53,997 bases of DNA, from positions 433,426-487,422 of the forward strand of contig NZ_MTQF01000003.1 of the NCBI RefSeq assembly GCF_001975985.1, written 5' to 3'. The translations under genes and the position numbers were made by a program. Positions 40,957 to 49,862 of the stretch are shown here, one piece after another. A model generated the notes under the pieces. The model worked only from the letters and a program-made list of their open reading frames with translations. It was not told the origin of the DNA and did not search any database. Source of the DNA: [Flexibacter] sp. ATCC 35103 (GTDB lineage Bacteria > Bacteroidota > Bacteroidia > Flavobacteriales > Flavobacteriaceae). Numbering within the stretch: the stretch's first letter is position 1; every line of letters begins with the position of its first letter.

Positions 40957-41742
40957 ATGGAAAAAGTAAAAGCCAAAAAACATTTAGGACAACACTTCCT
41001 GAAAGACGAAAGCATCGCAAAAGCAATTGCAGATACTTTAAGCTTAAAAGGATATGATGAGGTTTTAGAAATAGGACCAGGGATGGGTGTGTTGACTAAG
41101 TATTTGCTTGACAAACCAATTAATACACACGTAATCGAGATCGATGGTGAATCTGTGGTGTATTTGGGTGAAAATTATCCAAAACTAAAAGATAAAATTA
41201 TCTCTCAGGATTTCCTGAAATACAATATAAACGAGGTTTACGAAAATAAACAATTCGCTATTATTGGAAATTTTCCTTATAACATTTCAACGCAAATTGT
41301 TTTCAGGACTTTAGAATTCAAACATCAGATTCCGGAATTTTCGGGGATGTTTCAAAAAGAAGTTGCTGAAAGAATATGCGAGAAAAAAGGCTCAAAAGCT
41401 TACGGAATCTTATCCGTACTGGCTCAGGCTTTCTATGATACAGAGTATCTGTTTACAGTAGATGAAAACGTCTTTATTCCTCCGCCCAAGGTCAAGTCGG
41501 GTGTGATGAAAATGACCCGAAAGGAAGATTATAGCCTTCCGTGCGGAGAAAGGTTGTTTTTTACAGTAGTAAAAACGGCTTTTCAGCAAAGACGAAAAAC
41601 ATTACGTAACAGTTTGAAAACATTAAATTTATCTGATGAATTGCGATTAGACACTATCTTTGATAAACGTCCTGAGCAGCTTAGCGTAGACGAATTTATT
41701 GTTCTGACTCAAAAAATAGAAGCCGATGGAGTTCAAAGTTAG
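40957..41742 (+). CDS. rsmA: 16S rRNA dimethyladenosine transferase
   Basis: A 261-aa SAM-dependent enzyme that dimethylates two adjacent adenosines in helix 45 of 16S rRNA during late small-subunit assembly (also called KsgA). Visible motifs are K-K-H-L-G-Q-H-F-L at the start, the SAM loop [10 protein letters not shown] (residues about 36-45), E-I-D as the acidic SAM contact, and the catalytic N-F-P-Y-N-I-S. The C-terminal helical rRNA-binding domain is complete. Its end overlaps the start of mgtE by 17 nt, so the two are cotranscribed. Confidence 0.97.
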   Translation: MEKVKAKKHLGQHFLKDESIAKAIADTLSLKGYDEVLEIGPGMGVLTKYLLDKPINTHVIEIDGESVVYLGENYPKLKDKIISQDFLKYNINEVYENKQFAIIGNFPYNISTQIVFRTLEFKHQIPEFSGMFQKEVAERICEKKGSKAYGILSVLAQAFYDTEYLFTVDENVFIPPPKVKSGVMKMTRKEDYSLPCGERLFFTVVKTAFQQRRKTLRNSLKTLNLSDELRLDTIFDKRPEQLSVDEFIVLTQKIEADGVQS

Positions 41743-43075
41743 CAAAGAATTAATCCACCAGTTAGAGGAACATATCGTTAGTAAAAACGACAAAGAACTT
41801 GAAGTTTTACTTAATGATCTACACCACGCTGATATCGCCGAAATCCTGGATGAGCTGGATTTCGACGAGGCAACTTATATTTTCAAGGTTTTAGATAGTG
41901 ATAAAACGGCAGAAATTCTTCTGGAACTAGAAGATGATTTACGTGAAAATATCTTAAGCCGACTTTCGCCAAAAGAAATTGCAGAAGAGCTTGATGAGCT
42001 CGAAACCAATGACGCGGCGGATATTATTGGTGAACTTTCGCAGGAAATAAAAGCGGAGGTAATCTCAGAACTTAATGACGTTGAACACGCAAAAGACATT
42101 GTCGATTTGTTGCGTTACGACGAAAATTCTGCCGGTGGTTTGATGGGAAAAGAGTTGGTGAAAGTCAACGAAAACTGGAATGTATTAACTTGTGTAAAAG
42201 AAATGCGTATTCAGGCAGAAAACGTTTCCAGAGTACATTCTATTTATGTAGTTGATGATGAAAACCGCCTTAAAGGAAGATTGTCATTAAAAGATTTACT
42301 AACCACTTCGACCAAAACGCAGATTTCTGATATTTATATTCGAAAATTAAACTTTGTAAATGTAGATACTGAAGATGTTGAGGTAGCACGTATCATGCAA
42401 AAATACGATTTAGAGGCCATTCCGGTGGTAGATGAATTAGGACGATTAGTAGGAAGAATTACCATTGATGATATAGTAGATGTAATCAAGGACGAAGCAG
42501 ATAAGGATTACCAATTAGCAGCGGGTATTACGCAAGACGTAGAATCAAACGATAGTGTTCTTGAACTTACAAAAGCACGTTTGCCCTGGCTTTTAATAGG
42601 AATGGTGATCGAAATTGTAGCATCATTTGTTCTAAAAGGAAACGAGGCAACCTTTCAAAAATATTCAACCTTAATTATTTTCGTTCCGCTACTTTCTGCG
42701 ACTGCAGGAAATATTGGAGTTCAGGCATCTGCAATTGTGGTGCAGGGTTTGGCAAACGGAACATTAAAAGAATTTAGCCGCGGTTATTTTAGTAAAGAGA
42801 TAAGCGTTTCGATGATTTCAGGAACTATTATTTCCCTGCTTTTATTGGCGTATCATTCTGTAATGTACCAACAATATTTAGTGGGAATCGCGATTTCTAT
42901 TTCGATGATAGTAGTAATCTTATTTGCTGCGACATTGGGAACTTTGGTACCGTTATTTTTGCATAAAAATAAAATTGACCCCGCAATTGCAACCGGTCCG
43001 TTTATTACCACAACCAATGATGTCTTTGGAATTATGCTCTACTTTGGAGTAGCCAAATTGATTCTTGGTTTCTAA
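41726..43075 (+). CDS. mgtE: magnesium transporter MgtE
   Basis: A 449-aa inner-membrane Mg2+ channel gated by intracellular Mg2+. The N-terminal superhelical MgtE_N domain (about 30-130) is rich in Asp and Glu that bind Mg2+. Two CBS domains follow (about 140-255; [10 protein letters not shown] and A-I-P-V-V-D-E-L-G), then five membrane helices (about 275-449) with [15 protein letters not shown] near the pore. Length is typical. The ATG lies inside the last codons of rsmA, so translation is coupled to an rRNA-maturation gene. Confidence 0.95.
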   Translation: MEFKVSKELIHQLEEHIVSKNDKELEVLLNDLHHADIAEILDELDFDEATYIFKVLDSDKTAEILLELEDDLRENILSRLSPKEIAEELDELETNDAADIIGELSQEIKAEVISELNDVEHAKDIVDLLRYDENSAGGLMGKELVKVNENWNVLTCVKEMRIQAENVSRVHSIYVVDDENRLKGRLSLKDLLTTSTKTQISDIYIRKLNFVNVDTEDVEVARIMQKYDLEAIPVVDELGRLVGRITIDDIVDVIKDEADKDYQLAAGITQDVESNDSVLELTKARLPWLLIGMVIEIVASFVLKGNEATFQKYSTLIIFVPLLSATAGNIGVQASAIVVQGLANGTLKEFSRGYFSKEISVSMISGTIISLLLLAYHSVMYQQYLVGIAISISMIVVILFAATLGTLVPLFLHKNKIDPAIATGPFITTTNDVFGIMLYFGVAKLILGF

Positions 43076-43176
43076 GTTTTTTGCAACAAATTAATAGAAT
43101 ACAGTGATTTAAGATCTGTAAAATCTGTGTAATTTGTGGCAGAAAAATTCGCTATTAACCAGCCAATAAATAAGCA

Positions 43177-43953
43177 ATGAAAGTACATATCATAGGAGGA
43201 GGGAATCTTGGGGTTTCTATAGCCTTGGGAATTGCTAAATTCTCAAAAAATAATCAGGTTACTGTTACCAGAAGAAACATCGCGAGTATTCAATATTTAA
43301 CTGAATACGGAATCACGGTTTCATCAGATAATAAACATAATATTCAGGAAGCCGATGTGGTGATTTTAACCATAAAACCGTATCAGGTTGATACTGTTTT
43401 TGCTGAGATTTTGCCTGTAATTCAGGGAAAAACTATTGCTTCGGCAGTGAGTGGTTTGTCTTTAGATGTACTTCAGGAAAAAACAAACAATGCTTTTCCG
43501 GTAATTCGTATCATGCCAAATATCGCAGCACAGTTTGGTGAATCGGCAACTTGTATTTCTTTCCCCGAAAAGGACAGAGAAAAAGCATTGCCAATTGTTG
43601 ACTTGTTTCAGGATTTGGGAACAGCTCCGGTAATCGACGAAAAGCTAATGGATGCAGCAACAGTTCTTGGAGCATGCGGAACAGCTTATGCTTTAAGATA
43701 TATTCGTGCTTCGATGCAAGCCGGAATCGAAATAGGTTTTGATTCTCAAACGGCTTTGGCAATCGCAGCACAAACCGTAAAAGGAGCTGCTAAAATGTTA
43801 TTAGAGGAAAAAGTACATCCGGAACAATTAATTGATCGTGTAACAACACCGCAAGGCTGTACAATTGTTGGTTTGAACGAAATGGAACATAATGGTTTCA
43901 GTTCATCATTAATAAAAGGTATCAAAACTTCTTTGAAACAAATTAAAGGCTAG
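43177..43953 (+). CDS. proC: pyrroline-5-carboxylate reductase
   Basis: A 258-aa NAD(P)H-dependent enzyme making L-proline from pyrroline-5-carboxylate. The Rossmann loop G-G-G-N-L-G is at residues 7-12. The signature S-A-V-S-G, the R-I-M-P-N-I-A segment and the C-terminal helix pair with V-T-T-P-Q-G-C-T are all present. The protein is monofunctional and of usual length. It is transcribed alone after a short gap with repeat words (43080-43145) and ends at a terminator at 43976. Confidence 0.95.
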   Translation: MKVHIIGGGNLGVSIALGIAKFSKNNQVTVTRRNIASIQYLTEYGITVSSDNKHNIQEADVVILTIKPYQVDTVFAEILPVIQGKTIASAVSGLSLDVLQEKTNNAFPVIRIMPNIAAQFGESATCISFPEKDREKALPIVDLFQDLGTAPVIDEKLMDAATVLGACGTAYALRYIRASMQAGIEIGFDSQTALAIAAQTVKGAAKMLLEEKVHPEQLIDRVTTPQGCTIVGLNEMEHNGFSSSLIKGIKTSLKQIKG

Positions 43954-43975
43954 TTTTAAAATGAAATTCTAATAT

Positions 43976-44018
43976 AAAAAATCCCAAATTCCAACTTTGT
44001 TGGGGTTTGGGATTTTTT
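43976..44018. terminator. Bidirectional hairpin terminator after proC
   Basis: Outer stem AAAAAATCCCAAA / TTTGGGATTTTTT around an imperfect inner CCAA/TTGG stem, 22 bp after the proC stop; runs of A and T on both sides may also end the convergent lipoprotein operon. Confidence 0.8.
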
Positions 44019-44041
44019 TTGTTTAAAAGTGTTATTGGCTT

Positions 44042-44092
44042 TTTTGTCACTTCCACGAAGGAGAAGTCACACGAGTAACTCGTCAGAGATTG
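44042..44092 (+). repeat. Dispersed GTCAYT-type repeat, copy 2
   Basis: About 50 bp related to 22405-22454, sharing TTTGTCA, TCAC, AACTCG and AGATT words at equal spacing. Confidence 0.7.
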
Positions 44093-44138
44093 ACAGAAAT
44101 CAAGTTATCAAATAATTGGAATTTGGAATTTGAAAATT

Positions 44139-44681
44139 TTACTTCTTAATCAATTGTATATACTTTCTCCCACATTCCGAAATCTTAGTATAAGAATTCA
44201 TAGCATTGCCATAATTCTGAATTGTAAGTGTATCTGTTGCATAACTGGCGCCAATTCCTACGGGAATTTCTAATTGTTTAGAATCTGTTTCAGACTCAGC
44301 GATAGAATCGTTGTCTTCTTCGTGGCTGATATCTCCTTCATATTCATCCCATTCTATACCTTCTAAAACTATAGTTTTTTCTCCGGATTCATTTGTAATA
44401 AAAGTGGCTTTGCCTTTTAACTTGCGAAGTTTCGTGTTTAGAAAATAAGTATATCCATTTTTTGTTTTGGTGATTTCAATAGAAATTTTGCAGTCCTCTG
44501 TATTGTTCGGCTCAGTTTGAGTTTCGTATAAACCTTCAATAGATTCTTTATTTGCTTTTGTTTCAAGCGAAATGTTACCGTTTGATGTGTCTTTTTCAAC
44601 TACAGGTTTTGGCTTGTTTTCGCATGCAGAAAGAAATGATATTAGTAAAAATGCAGTTGTAATTTTAGATATGGATTTCAT
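44139..44681 (-). CDS. putative lipoprotein
   Basis: A 180-aa protein with a lipoprotein signal ending L-S-A-C (Cys20) and a linker rich in Lys, Glu and Asn. The mature part (about 45-170) is mainly beta strands with E-D-C-K-I-S-I-E-I and L-E-G-I-E-W-D-E-Y, and has no family I recognise. It is the third gene of the racemase-nhaA operon (14 bp after nhaA) and may be an envelope accessory of it. An acidic run (I-S-H-E-E-D-N-D-S-I-A-E-S-E-T-D) could bind cations. Function unknown. Confidence 0.78.
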   Translation of the reverse strand: MKSISKITTAFLLISFLSACENKPKPVVEKDTSNGNISLETKANKESIEGLYETQTEPNNTEDCKISIEITKTKNGYTYFLNTKLRKLKGKATFITNESGEKTIVLEGIEWDEYEGDISHEEDNDSIAESETDSKQLEIPVGIGASYATDTLTIQNYGNAMNSYTKISECGRKYIQLIKK

Positions 44682-44695
44682 AAAATTAAGAGTTT

Positions 44696-45832
44696 TTATT
44701 TTTTTGCCAGAATATATTTCAAATATATAAAGCCTAAAATTCCGGAAAGAACGGAAGCGATCAAAATTGCAATTTTAGAAAAAATGATAGTTTGAGGGTC
44801 TTTAAAAGCTAAAATGGTGATAAAAATTGACATTGTAAAACCGATTCCTCCTAACATTCCTGCGCCTAAAATATGAGCCCATTTAAGGCTTTTAGGCAAT
44901 GAACACAAGCCGGCACTAACTCCAATAGATGAAAAAAGTAAAATTCCCAATGGTTTTCCAATTACTAAACCTAAGATAATACCAAATGTATTTGGATGAT
45001 TTAATCCCTGGTGCCAGTCAGATTCTATTGCAATACAAGTATTCGCGACAGCAAATAGTGGTAGAATTACAAAAGCAACCGGTTTATGTAAAAAATGCTG
45101 TAATTTATAGGAAGCAGAGTTTTCTCCGCCATCTCCAAACGGAATAACAAAAGCCAGAATAACGCCGGTAATTGTAGCATGAACGCCAGAATTTAGCATG
45201 AAATACCACATGACAACTCCTCCAATTAAATAAGGAATCAGATTTTGAACTTTCATTCGATTCAAAACAAACAATAAAATCCATATTCCTAAAGCAATGG
45301 CAAGATTTACAAAAGCAATTGTTGTAGTATAAAAAATGGCAATTACAATAATAGCACCCAAATCATCAATAACAGCCAAAGCAGTTAGAAATACTTTTAA
45401 TGACGAAGGGACTTTTTTGCCTAAGAGAGATAAAATTCCAATTGCAAAAGCAATGTCCGTTGCCATTGGTATTCCTGCACCGTTTTGTGTTGCTGTCCCA
45501 AAATTTAAAGCCAGGAAAATGGCAGCCGGAACCAGCATTCCGCCAAAAGCGGCCATAATTGGTAAAGAAGCATTTTTTATACTCGATAGTTCGCCGTGAT
45601 AAATTTCACGTTCTAACTCTAAGCCAATCAATAAAAAGAATATTGCCATTAAACCGTCATTGATCCAATGTGTGATAGAATGTCCGCCTAAATCTTTCTC
45701 CCAAAAAACAATATATTCTGTTTGAAAAGAGGAGTTGGCAAGATATAACGATATAATCGTGACAAAGAGCAAGAGTAATCCTCCTGATTTTTCGTTGTTA
45801 AAAAAGGATTTAAAAGTCTTGGTTAATTTCAT
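44696..45832 (-). CDS. nhaA: Na+/H+ antiporter NhaA
   Basis: A 378-aa inner-membrane antiporter that extrudes Na+ in exchange for H+ for pH and salt balance. The family core A-V-I-D-D-L-G-A-I-I-V-I-A-I-F-Y carries the paired aspartates of the ion site. M-A-T-D-I-A-F-A-I-G-I-L and G-L-E-L-E-R-E are further NhaA signatures, with about 12 helices. Length is normal. It follows a racemase gene (15 bp) and precedes a lipoprotein gene (14 bp), so it is part of a three-gene operon. Confidence 0.95.
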   Translation of the reverse strand: MKLTKTFKSFFNNEKSGGLLLLFVTIISLYLANSSFQTEYIVFWEKDLGGHSITHWINDGLMAIFFLLIGLELEREIYHGELSSIKNASLPIMAAFGGMLVPAAIFLALNFGTATQNGAGIPMATDIAFAIGILSLLGKKVPSSLKVFLTALAVIDDLGAIIVIAIFYTTTIAFVNLAIALGIWILLFVLNRMKVQNLIPYLIGGVVMWYFMLNSGVHATITGVILAFVIPFGDGGENSASYKLQHFLHKPVAFVILPLFAVANTCIAIESDWHQGLNHPNTFGIILGLVIGKPLGILLFSSIGVSAGLCSLPKSLKWAHILGAGMLGGIGFTMSIFITILAFKDPQTIIFSKIAILIASVLSGILGFIYLKYILAKK

Positions 45833-45847
45833 TTTTAAATTTGATAT

Positions 45848-46540
45848 TTATTCTAATGCAAATTCAACAGCTTTTTTTGCATGAATTTCTGCTGTTTTAA
45901 ATAGTTCAGCATTCGTATATTCATTAGTAATTAATAATTCTATTTCTGTACATCCTAATATAATACCTTCAGCTCCCTGATGAATTAAATCAGTAATTAT
46001 GTCTAAAAAAATATTTCTTGAATTGCTTTTTATTATTCCTTTTACAAGCTCGTCATATATAATTCTATGAATCTGATGTCTTTGTTCCTGGTTTGGGATT
46101 ATGGTTTCTATATTGTATTTATCTAGTAATCTGCGTTTGAAAAAATCTTGTTCCATTGTAAAAGAGGTTCCTAGCAGTCCTATTTTTTTAATCTTTTTTT
46201 CGTGAATTTTTTCGGCAGCTGCATCAACAATATGGATTAGAGGAATCGATATGTTTTTTTCTATTTCATCTGATAATTTATGCATGGTGTTGGTACATAA
46301 TACAATGAAATCTGCTCCGCTTTTTTCAAGTTTTTGAGCTGCCTGGATCATTAAAATTGCTAGTTTGTCCCATTCTCCTTTTTTTTGCAATTCTGCAATT
46401 TTATCAAAATCAACAGAGTACATTATCGACTCACACGAATGAACGCCACCTAGTTTTTCCTGAACGGTTCTATTGATTATTTGATAATATAATGTAGAAC
46501 TTTCCCATGACATACCTCCAATCAAACCAATTGTTTTCAT
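45848..46540 (-). CDS. aspartate/glutamate racemase family protein
   Basis: A 230-aa cofactor-independent amino-acid racemase of the aspartate racemase group. Both catalytic cysteines are present: Cys82 in V-L-C-T-N-T-M-H and Cys197 in L-G-C-T-E-I. The start M-K-T-I-G-L-I-G-G-M-S-W-E-S-S is diagnostic. It may supply a D-amino acid for the wall or for other uses. It heads the operon with nhaA, although no metabolic link to sodium transport is known to me. It is divergent from the 2-hydroxyacid dehydrogenase gene. Confidence 0.92.
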   Translation of the reverse strand: MKTIGLIGGMSWESSTLYYQIINRTVQEKLGGVHSCESIMYSVDFDKIAELQKKGEWDKLAILMIQAAQKLEKSGADFIVLCTNTMHKLSDEIEKNISIPLIHIVDAAAEKIHEKKIKKIGLLGTSFTMEQDFFKRRLLDKYNIETIIPNQEQRHQIHRIIYDELVKGIIKSNSRNIFLDIITDLIHQGAEGIILGCTEIELLITNEYTNAELFKTAEIHAKKAVEFALE

Positions 46541-46648
46541 AAAAACCGTTTTATGCGAATTTACACATTTATTAGCGATTTTTTTGGGTTAAAAGAGAAA
46601 GCCGTATTTTTTTTGTTACTTTGTTTTTCTAATTTAAGTTATAATTTC

Positions 46649-47596
46649 ATGTCAATTAAAGTTTTACATATCGATAGCAATCATCCAATTTTATGGCAAC
46701 AATTAGAAGATGCCGGTTTCGAAAACCACGCTGATTTTAAATCTTCTAAAGAAGAAATTGAAGCTAAAATTCAGGATTATAACGGAATCGTAATTCGTAG
46801 CCGTTTTAAAATCGATAAAACCTTTCTGGACAAAGCCACCAATTTACAGTTTATTGCCAGAGTTGGCGCGGGTTTAGAAAGTATTGATTGTGATTATGCT
46901 GAGTCTAAAGGCATTCACTTGATTGCAGCGCCGGAAGGTAATCGCAACGCTGTTGCAGAACACTCACTTGGTGTAATTTTATCCTTGTTTAATAATCTGA
47001 ATCAGGCAAACGCTGAAATTAAATCCGGACAATGGAATCGCGAAAGTAATCGAGGCCATGAACTGGATGGAAAAACGGTTGGAATTATTGGTTATGGAAA
47101 TATGGGAAAAGCTTTTGCTAAAAAGCTTCGTGGTTTTGATGTAGAAGTGATTTTTTATGATATTCTAGAAAATATTGCAGACGAAAATGCCAGACAAGTT
47201 TCATTGCAGGAATTACAGCAAAAAGCAAATGTTCTGAGTTTACATCTACCTTGGACTCCTGAAACGGATAAAATGGTAAATGCTAACTTTATAAATGCAT
47301 TTGCAAAGCCGTTTTGGATCATAAATACGTCACGCGGTAAAAATATAGTTACGGCTGATTTAGTCGCAGCAATGAAGTCTAAAAAGATCTTGGGAGCTGG
47401 TTTAGATGTTTTAGAGTATGAGAAGTTGTCTTTTGAAACACTTTTTCAGGATAAAAATACTCCGGAGGCTTTTCAATATCTTTTAGAAGCTAAAAATGTT
47501 TTGTTAACACCTCATATTGCCGGTTGGACTTTTGAAAGTCATGAACGATTAGCGCAAGTAATTGTAGATAAGATAAAAGCAGTTTATTCAAAATAA
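46649..47596 (+). CDS. D-2-hydroxyacid dehydrogenase (phosphoglycerate dehydrogenase-like)
   Basis: An NAD-dependent enzyme of about 315 aa. The start at 46649 (MSIKVLHIDSNHPILW) is preferred, because the longer upstream frame encodes a hydrophobic, non-homologous stretch. The NAD loop V-G-I-I-G-Y-G-N-M-G lies in the middle. The catalytic Arg, Glu and His are in R-V-G-A-G-L-E, L-D-V-L-E-Y-E and T-P-H-I-A-G-W. It lacks the C-terminal ACT domain of SerA, so it is a short form and its substrate (phosphoglycerate or another 2-hydroxyacid) is open. Confidence 0.9.
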   Translation: MSIKVLHIDSNHPILWQQLEDAGFENHADFKSSKEEIEAKIQDYNGIVIRSRFKIDKTFLDKATNLQFIARVGAGLESIDCDYAESKGIHLIAAPEGNRNAVAEHSLGVILSLFNNLNQANAEIKSGQWNRESNRGHELDGKTVGIIGYGNMGKAFAKKLRGFDVEVIFYDILENIADENARQVSLQELQQKANVLSLHLPWTPETDKMVNANFINAFAKPFWIINTSRGKNIVTADLVAAMKSKKILGAGLDVLEYEKLSFETLFQDKNTPEAFQYLLEAKNVLLTPHIAGWTFESHERLAQVIVDKIKAVYSK

Positions 47597-47793
47597 ATTT
47601 TAAGGAATTAGCAATTTTTATAATCTTAAATTTTTAGATTTTTATAACGAGTTATTTCTGTATATTTCTGCATCCATAATTAGTTTTTAATGTTAATTTT
47701 TAATAATATTGTTTCCGATTTGGCTAAATATCTTAAAAATATTATGCTTAAAATCTTAAAAACAAGGTTTAACTAACTAATTTGCTGTAGTCT

Positions 47794-48441
47794 ATGATTA
47801 TCTTCGGAAGTAAAACTGTTGGAAGTACTGTTAAATCAGGAAAATTTGATTGTCCAAATTGCAGAAGAGAAGAAAGCTACAAGTTGAAAAACTATAAAAA
47901 GTACTTTCATATCTTTTTTATTCCGTTGTTTAAAATTCAGGACCTTGGTGATGAATTAAACTGTTTCTTTTGTAATACGGTTTATATTCCCGGATCTATT
48001 TTGTCTCAGGAACAATATGATACAAGAAATAAATTAGGAAATCTTTCTTATGAAGAAAATAATAGATTAGGTCTGGAGCCTTGCGATTTTGGAAAAAGAG
48101 TTGGGGCTTATGCAATTGATCTAGCCATTATGTATGCCATAAGTTTAACGATAGTTTTCCTGGTGCCATCGATCTCCATGTTTTTTATGTTTATTGGATT
48201 CATTTATTTTATAGCTTGTGATTTTGCCCTGAAAGGATCTTCTTTAGGGAAACTGGCATTGTCTATAAAAACAGTTGATTTTGAAGAAAACAAGGAGATT
48301 CTTGCTTACAATATAATTTTACGAAACCTTATTAAAGGAGTTTGTGTTTATTTCCCCCCTTTATTTATGGCTTCATCACTGAATCAGGATAAAAGGGCCA
48401 TTCATGATTTAGCGGCAAGAACAATGGTTGTCGATAAATAG
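47794..48441 (+). CDS. RDD-family membrane protein with N-terminal zinc ribbon
   Basis: A 215-aa protein. The first 75 residues form a zinc-ribbon-like module with C-P-N-C and C-F-F-C pairs. An RDD domain follows (about 95-210) with F-G-K-R-V-G-A-Y-A-I-D-L and three to four membrane helices; R-A-I-H-D-L-A-A-R-T marks the C-terminal end. RDD proteins have been linked to ion transport and stress tolerance, but the role of this type is unknown. It opens a run of small membrane-protein genes to 49804. Confidence 0.87.
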   Translation: MIIFGSKTVGSTVKSGKFDCPNCRREESYKLKNYKKYFHIFFIPLFKIQDLGDELNCFFCNTVYIPGSILSQEQYDTRNKLGNLSYEENNRLGLEPCDFGKRVGAYAIDLAIMYAISLTIVFLVPSISMFFMFIGFIYFIACDFALKGSSLGKLALSIKTVDFEENKEILAYNIILRNLIKGVCVYFPPLFMASSLNQDKRAIHDLAARTMVVDK

Positions 48442-48451
48442 TTTTGGGCTG

Positions 48452-48481
48452 TTTGTCAGGATTTGGTTTTCAGCAAATTTG
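48452..48481 (+). promoter_or_regulatory. Candidate promoter of the TM2 gene
   Basis: TTTG (48452-48455), 18-nt spacer, CAAATTTG (48474-48481, seven of eight positions of TAnnTTTG counting the free ones). The ATG follows 36 bp later. Confidence 0.35.
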
Positions 48482-48517
48482 TAACATATTATTATTAACT
48501 ATAAAAGGGAATAAAAA

Positions 48518-48793
48518 ATGGAAAATACAAAAAGAGAAGAGTGGAATAATCCACAAGGATACGGAGTCGAAAACAAAAGAGTGCTTGCGGGAATTCTGGC
48601 CATAGTGTTAGGCGCTTTGGGAATTCATAAATTTTATCTTGGTTATACCAAAGAGGGAATTATTCAGCTTATTCTTGGATTCATGTTTGGAATTGGCGGA
48701 TTAATTGGAATTGTAGAAGGTATTTTATATTTACTAAAAACCGATGAAGAATTTTATCAAACCTATCAGATAGGTTATAAAGGCTGGTTTTAA
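48518..48793 (+). CDS. TM2 domain protein
   Basis: A 91-aa membrane protein. After a polar N-terminus the TM2 domain (about 20-75) has two helices joined by a short turn containing H-K-F-Y-L-G-Y. Family sequence L-A-G-I-L-A-I-V-L-G-A-L-G-I-H-K-F is clear. TM2 proteins are widespread, and their role is unknown. It sits between the RDD and DUF4234-like genes. Confidence 0.9.
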   Translation: MENTKREEWNNPQGYGVENKRVLAGILAIVLGALGIHKFYLGYTKEGIIQLILGFMFGIGGLIGIVEGILYLLKTDEEFYQTYQIGYKGWF

Positions 48794-48981
48794 TGTAAAC
48801 CGAATAATAAAGTTTTACAAAATATTGGGAACGCCAATAGGTGAACTTTTTTAATACAATAATAACATATAAGGAACGAAAGTTGGTTTTTAGTAATTTA
48901 TTTTCGCATTCCTTTAAAAATAAAAAGCCCGTCTAATGCTTAGAATTAGAAATAACATAACCCTTAATTAAATAATAAAAA

Positions 48982-49365
48982 ATGGAAAACAATTTTCAAG
49001 AAACGTCTAATAATTTTAATGAGCAGATTCCGGTATTCAAAGTAGATCCAATAATGGTATTGGTTTTTGGAATTTTATCTTGTGGTTTGTATTTAATTTA
49101 TTGGAATATTAAAGTATCTGAAGTTTTTAATGCAGTTGCCGGAAAAGAAGTTATCTCACAGCCAATTGCAATTTTTGCAGGATGTTGTATGCCGGTAAAT
49201 ATTTATTTTTATTACCTGGCTGGTAAAGAGGCATTGCCAAAAGTTTATGAGAAAACTGGTGAACTTCAAAAAGATCAATCTACTTTATTAATTGTTTTGG
49301 GACTTTTCTTTCCAGTAGCAGCAGCAATGATTGTACAAGGTGATATCAACAGATTATACAAATAA
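48982..49365 (+). CDS. DUF4234-like small membrane protein
   Basis: A 127-aa membrane protein with three predicted helices. V-D-P-I-M-V-L-V-F-G-I-L-S-C-G-L-Y-L-I-Y-W resembles the start of DUF4234 proteins, and a G-C-C-M-P motif interrupts the second helix. The end A-M-I-V-Q-G-D-I-N-R-L-Y-K is shared with similar Flavobacterium proteins as far as I recall. Its stop codon lies inside the next frame, so translation of the DUF2752 gene is coupled to it. Confidence 0.78.
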   Translation: MENNFQETSNNFNEQIPVFKVDPIMVLVFGILSCGLYLIYWNIKVSEVFNAVAGKEVISQPIAIFAGCCMPVNIYFYYLAGKEALPKVYEKTGELQKDQSTLLIVLGLFFPVAAAMIVQGDINRLYK

Positions 49366-49804
49366 TAGCAGAGTAAAGCGTAAAGTTTACGGAATTATAG
49401 GTGCAGTAATTACACTTATAATTCCGTTTTTACTAATGCTTAACAATCATAATGATCATTTAGAAACTGATCAGTCATTTTGTCCCTTTAAAATGATTAC
49501 AGGATTTCCTTGCCCGGGTTGTGGCATAACAAAGTCCTTAGTTTATTTTTATCAGGGAGATATCTATAAAAGTTTGAGTTATCATATTTTGGGGCCTTTT
49601 GTTATTATATTTTGCTGGTTAACCATCATTATATTAACGACAGAAATTATTACCAAAAAGGAATACTTTACAGGACTTTTATACAATAGAAAACTGGCTT
49701 ATAACATGGCTTATCTTTTAGCCTTTTATCATTTTATACGATTGGTTCTGTTTATCAGGAATAATTCTTTTGATGATATATTGCATCAGTCTATTTGGTT
49801 TTAA
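49331..49804 (+). CDS. DUF2752 membrane protein, non-ATG start
   Basis: A 157-aa membrane protein. The diagnostic motif F-P-C-P-G-C-G-I-T-K-S (with C-P-F-K before it) is that of DUF2752. Three to four helices follow. No ATG precedes the conserved part in frame; TTG at 49331 and GTG at 49340 are candidates, both overlapping the upstream gene by up to 35 nt. The CPGCG pair may bind a metal or act as a redox thiol pair. Function unknown. A terminator follows directly. Confidence 0.82.
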   Translation: MYKVISTDYTNNSRVKRKVYGIIGAVITLIIPFLLMLNNHNDHLETDQSFCPFKMITGFPCPGCGITKSLVYFYQGDIYKSLSYHILGPFVIIFCWLTIIILTTEIITKKEYFTGLLYNRKLAYNMAYLLAFYHFIRLVLFIRNNSFDDILHQSIWF

Positions 49805-49810
49805 AACATA

Positions 49811-49846
49811 AAAAAACTCATAAGTTGCGGCTTATGAGTTTTTTTT
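49811..49846. terminator. Bidirectional hairpin terminator
   Basis: Stem AAAAAACTCATAAG / CTTATGAGTTTTTT (14 bp, 6-nt loop), between convergent DUF2752 and OlsF-like genes. Confidence 0.9.
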
Positions 49847-49862
49847 ATTTATATGTTGTTAA

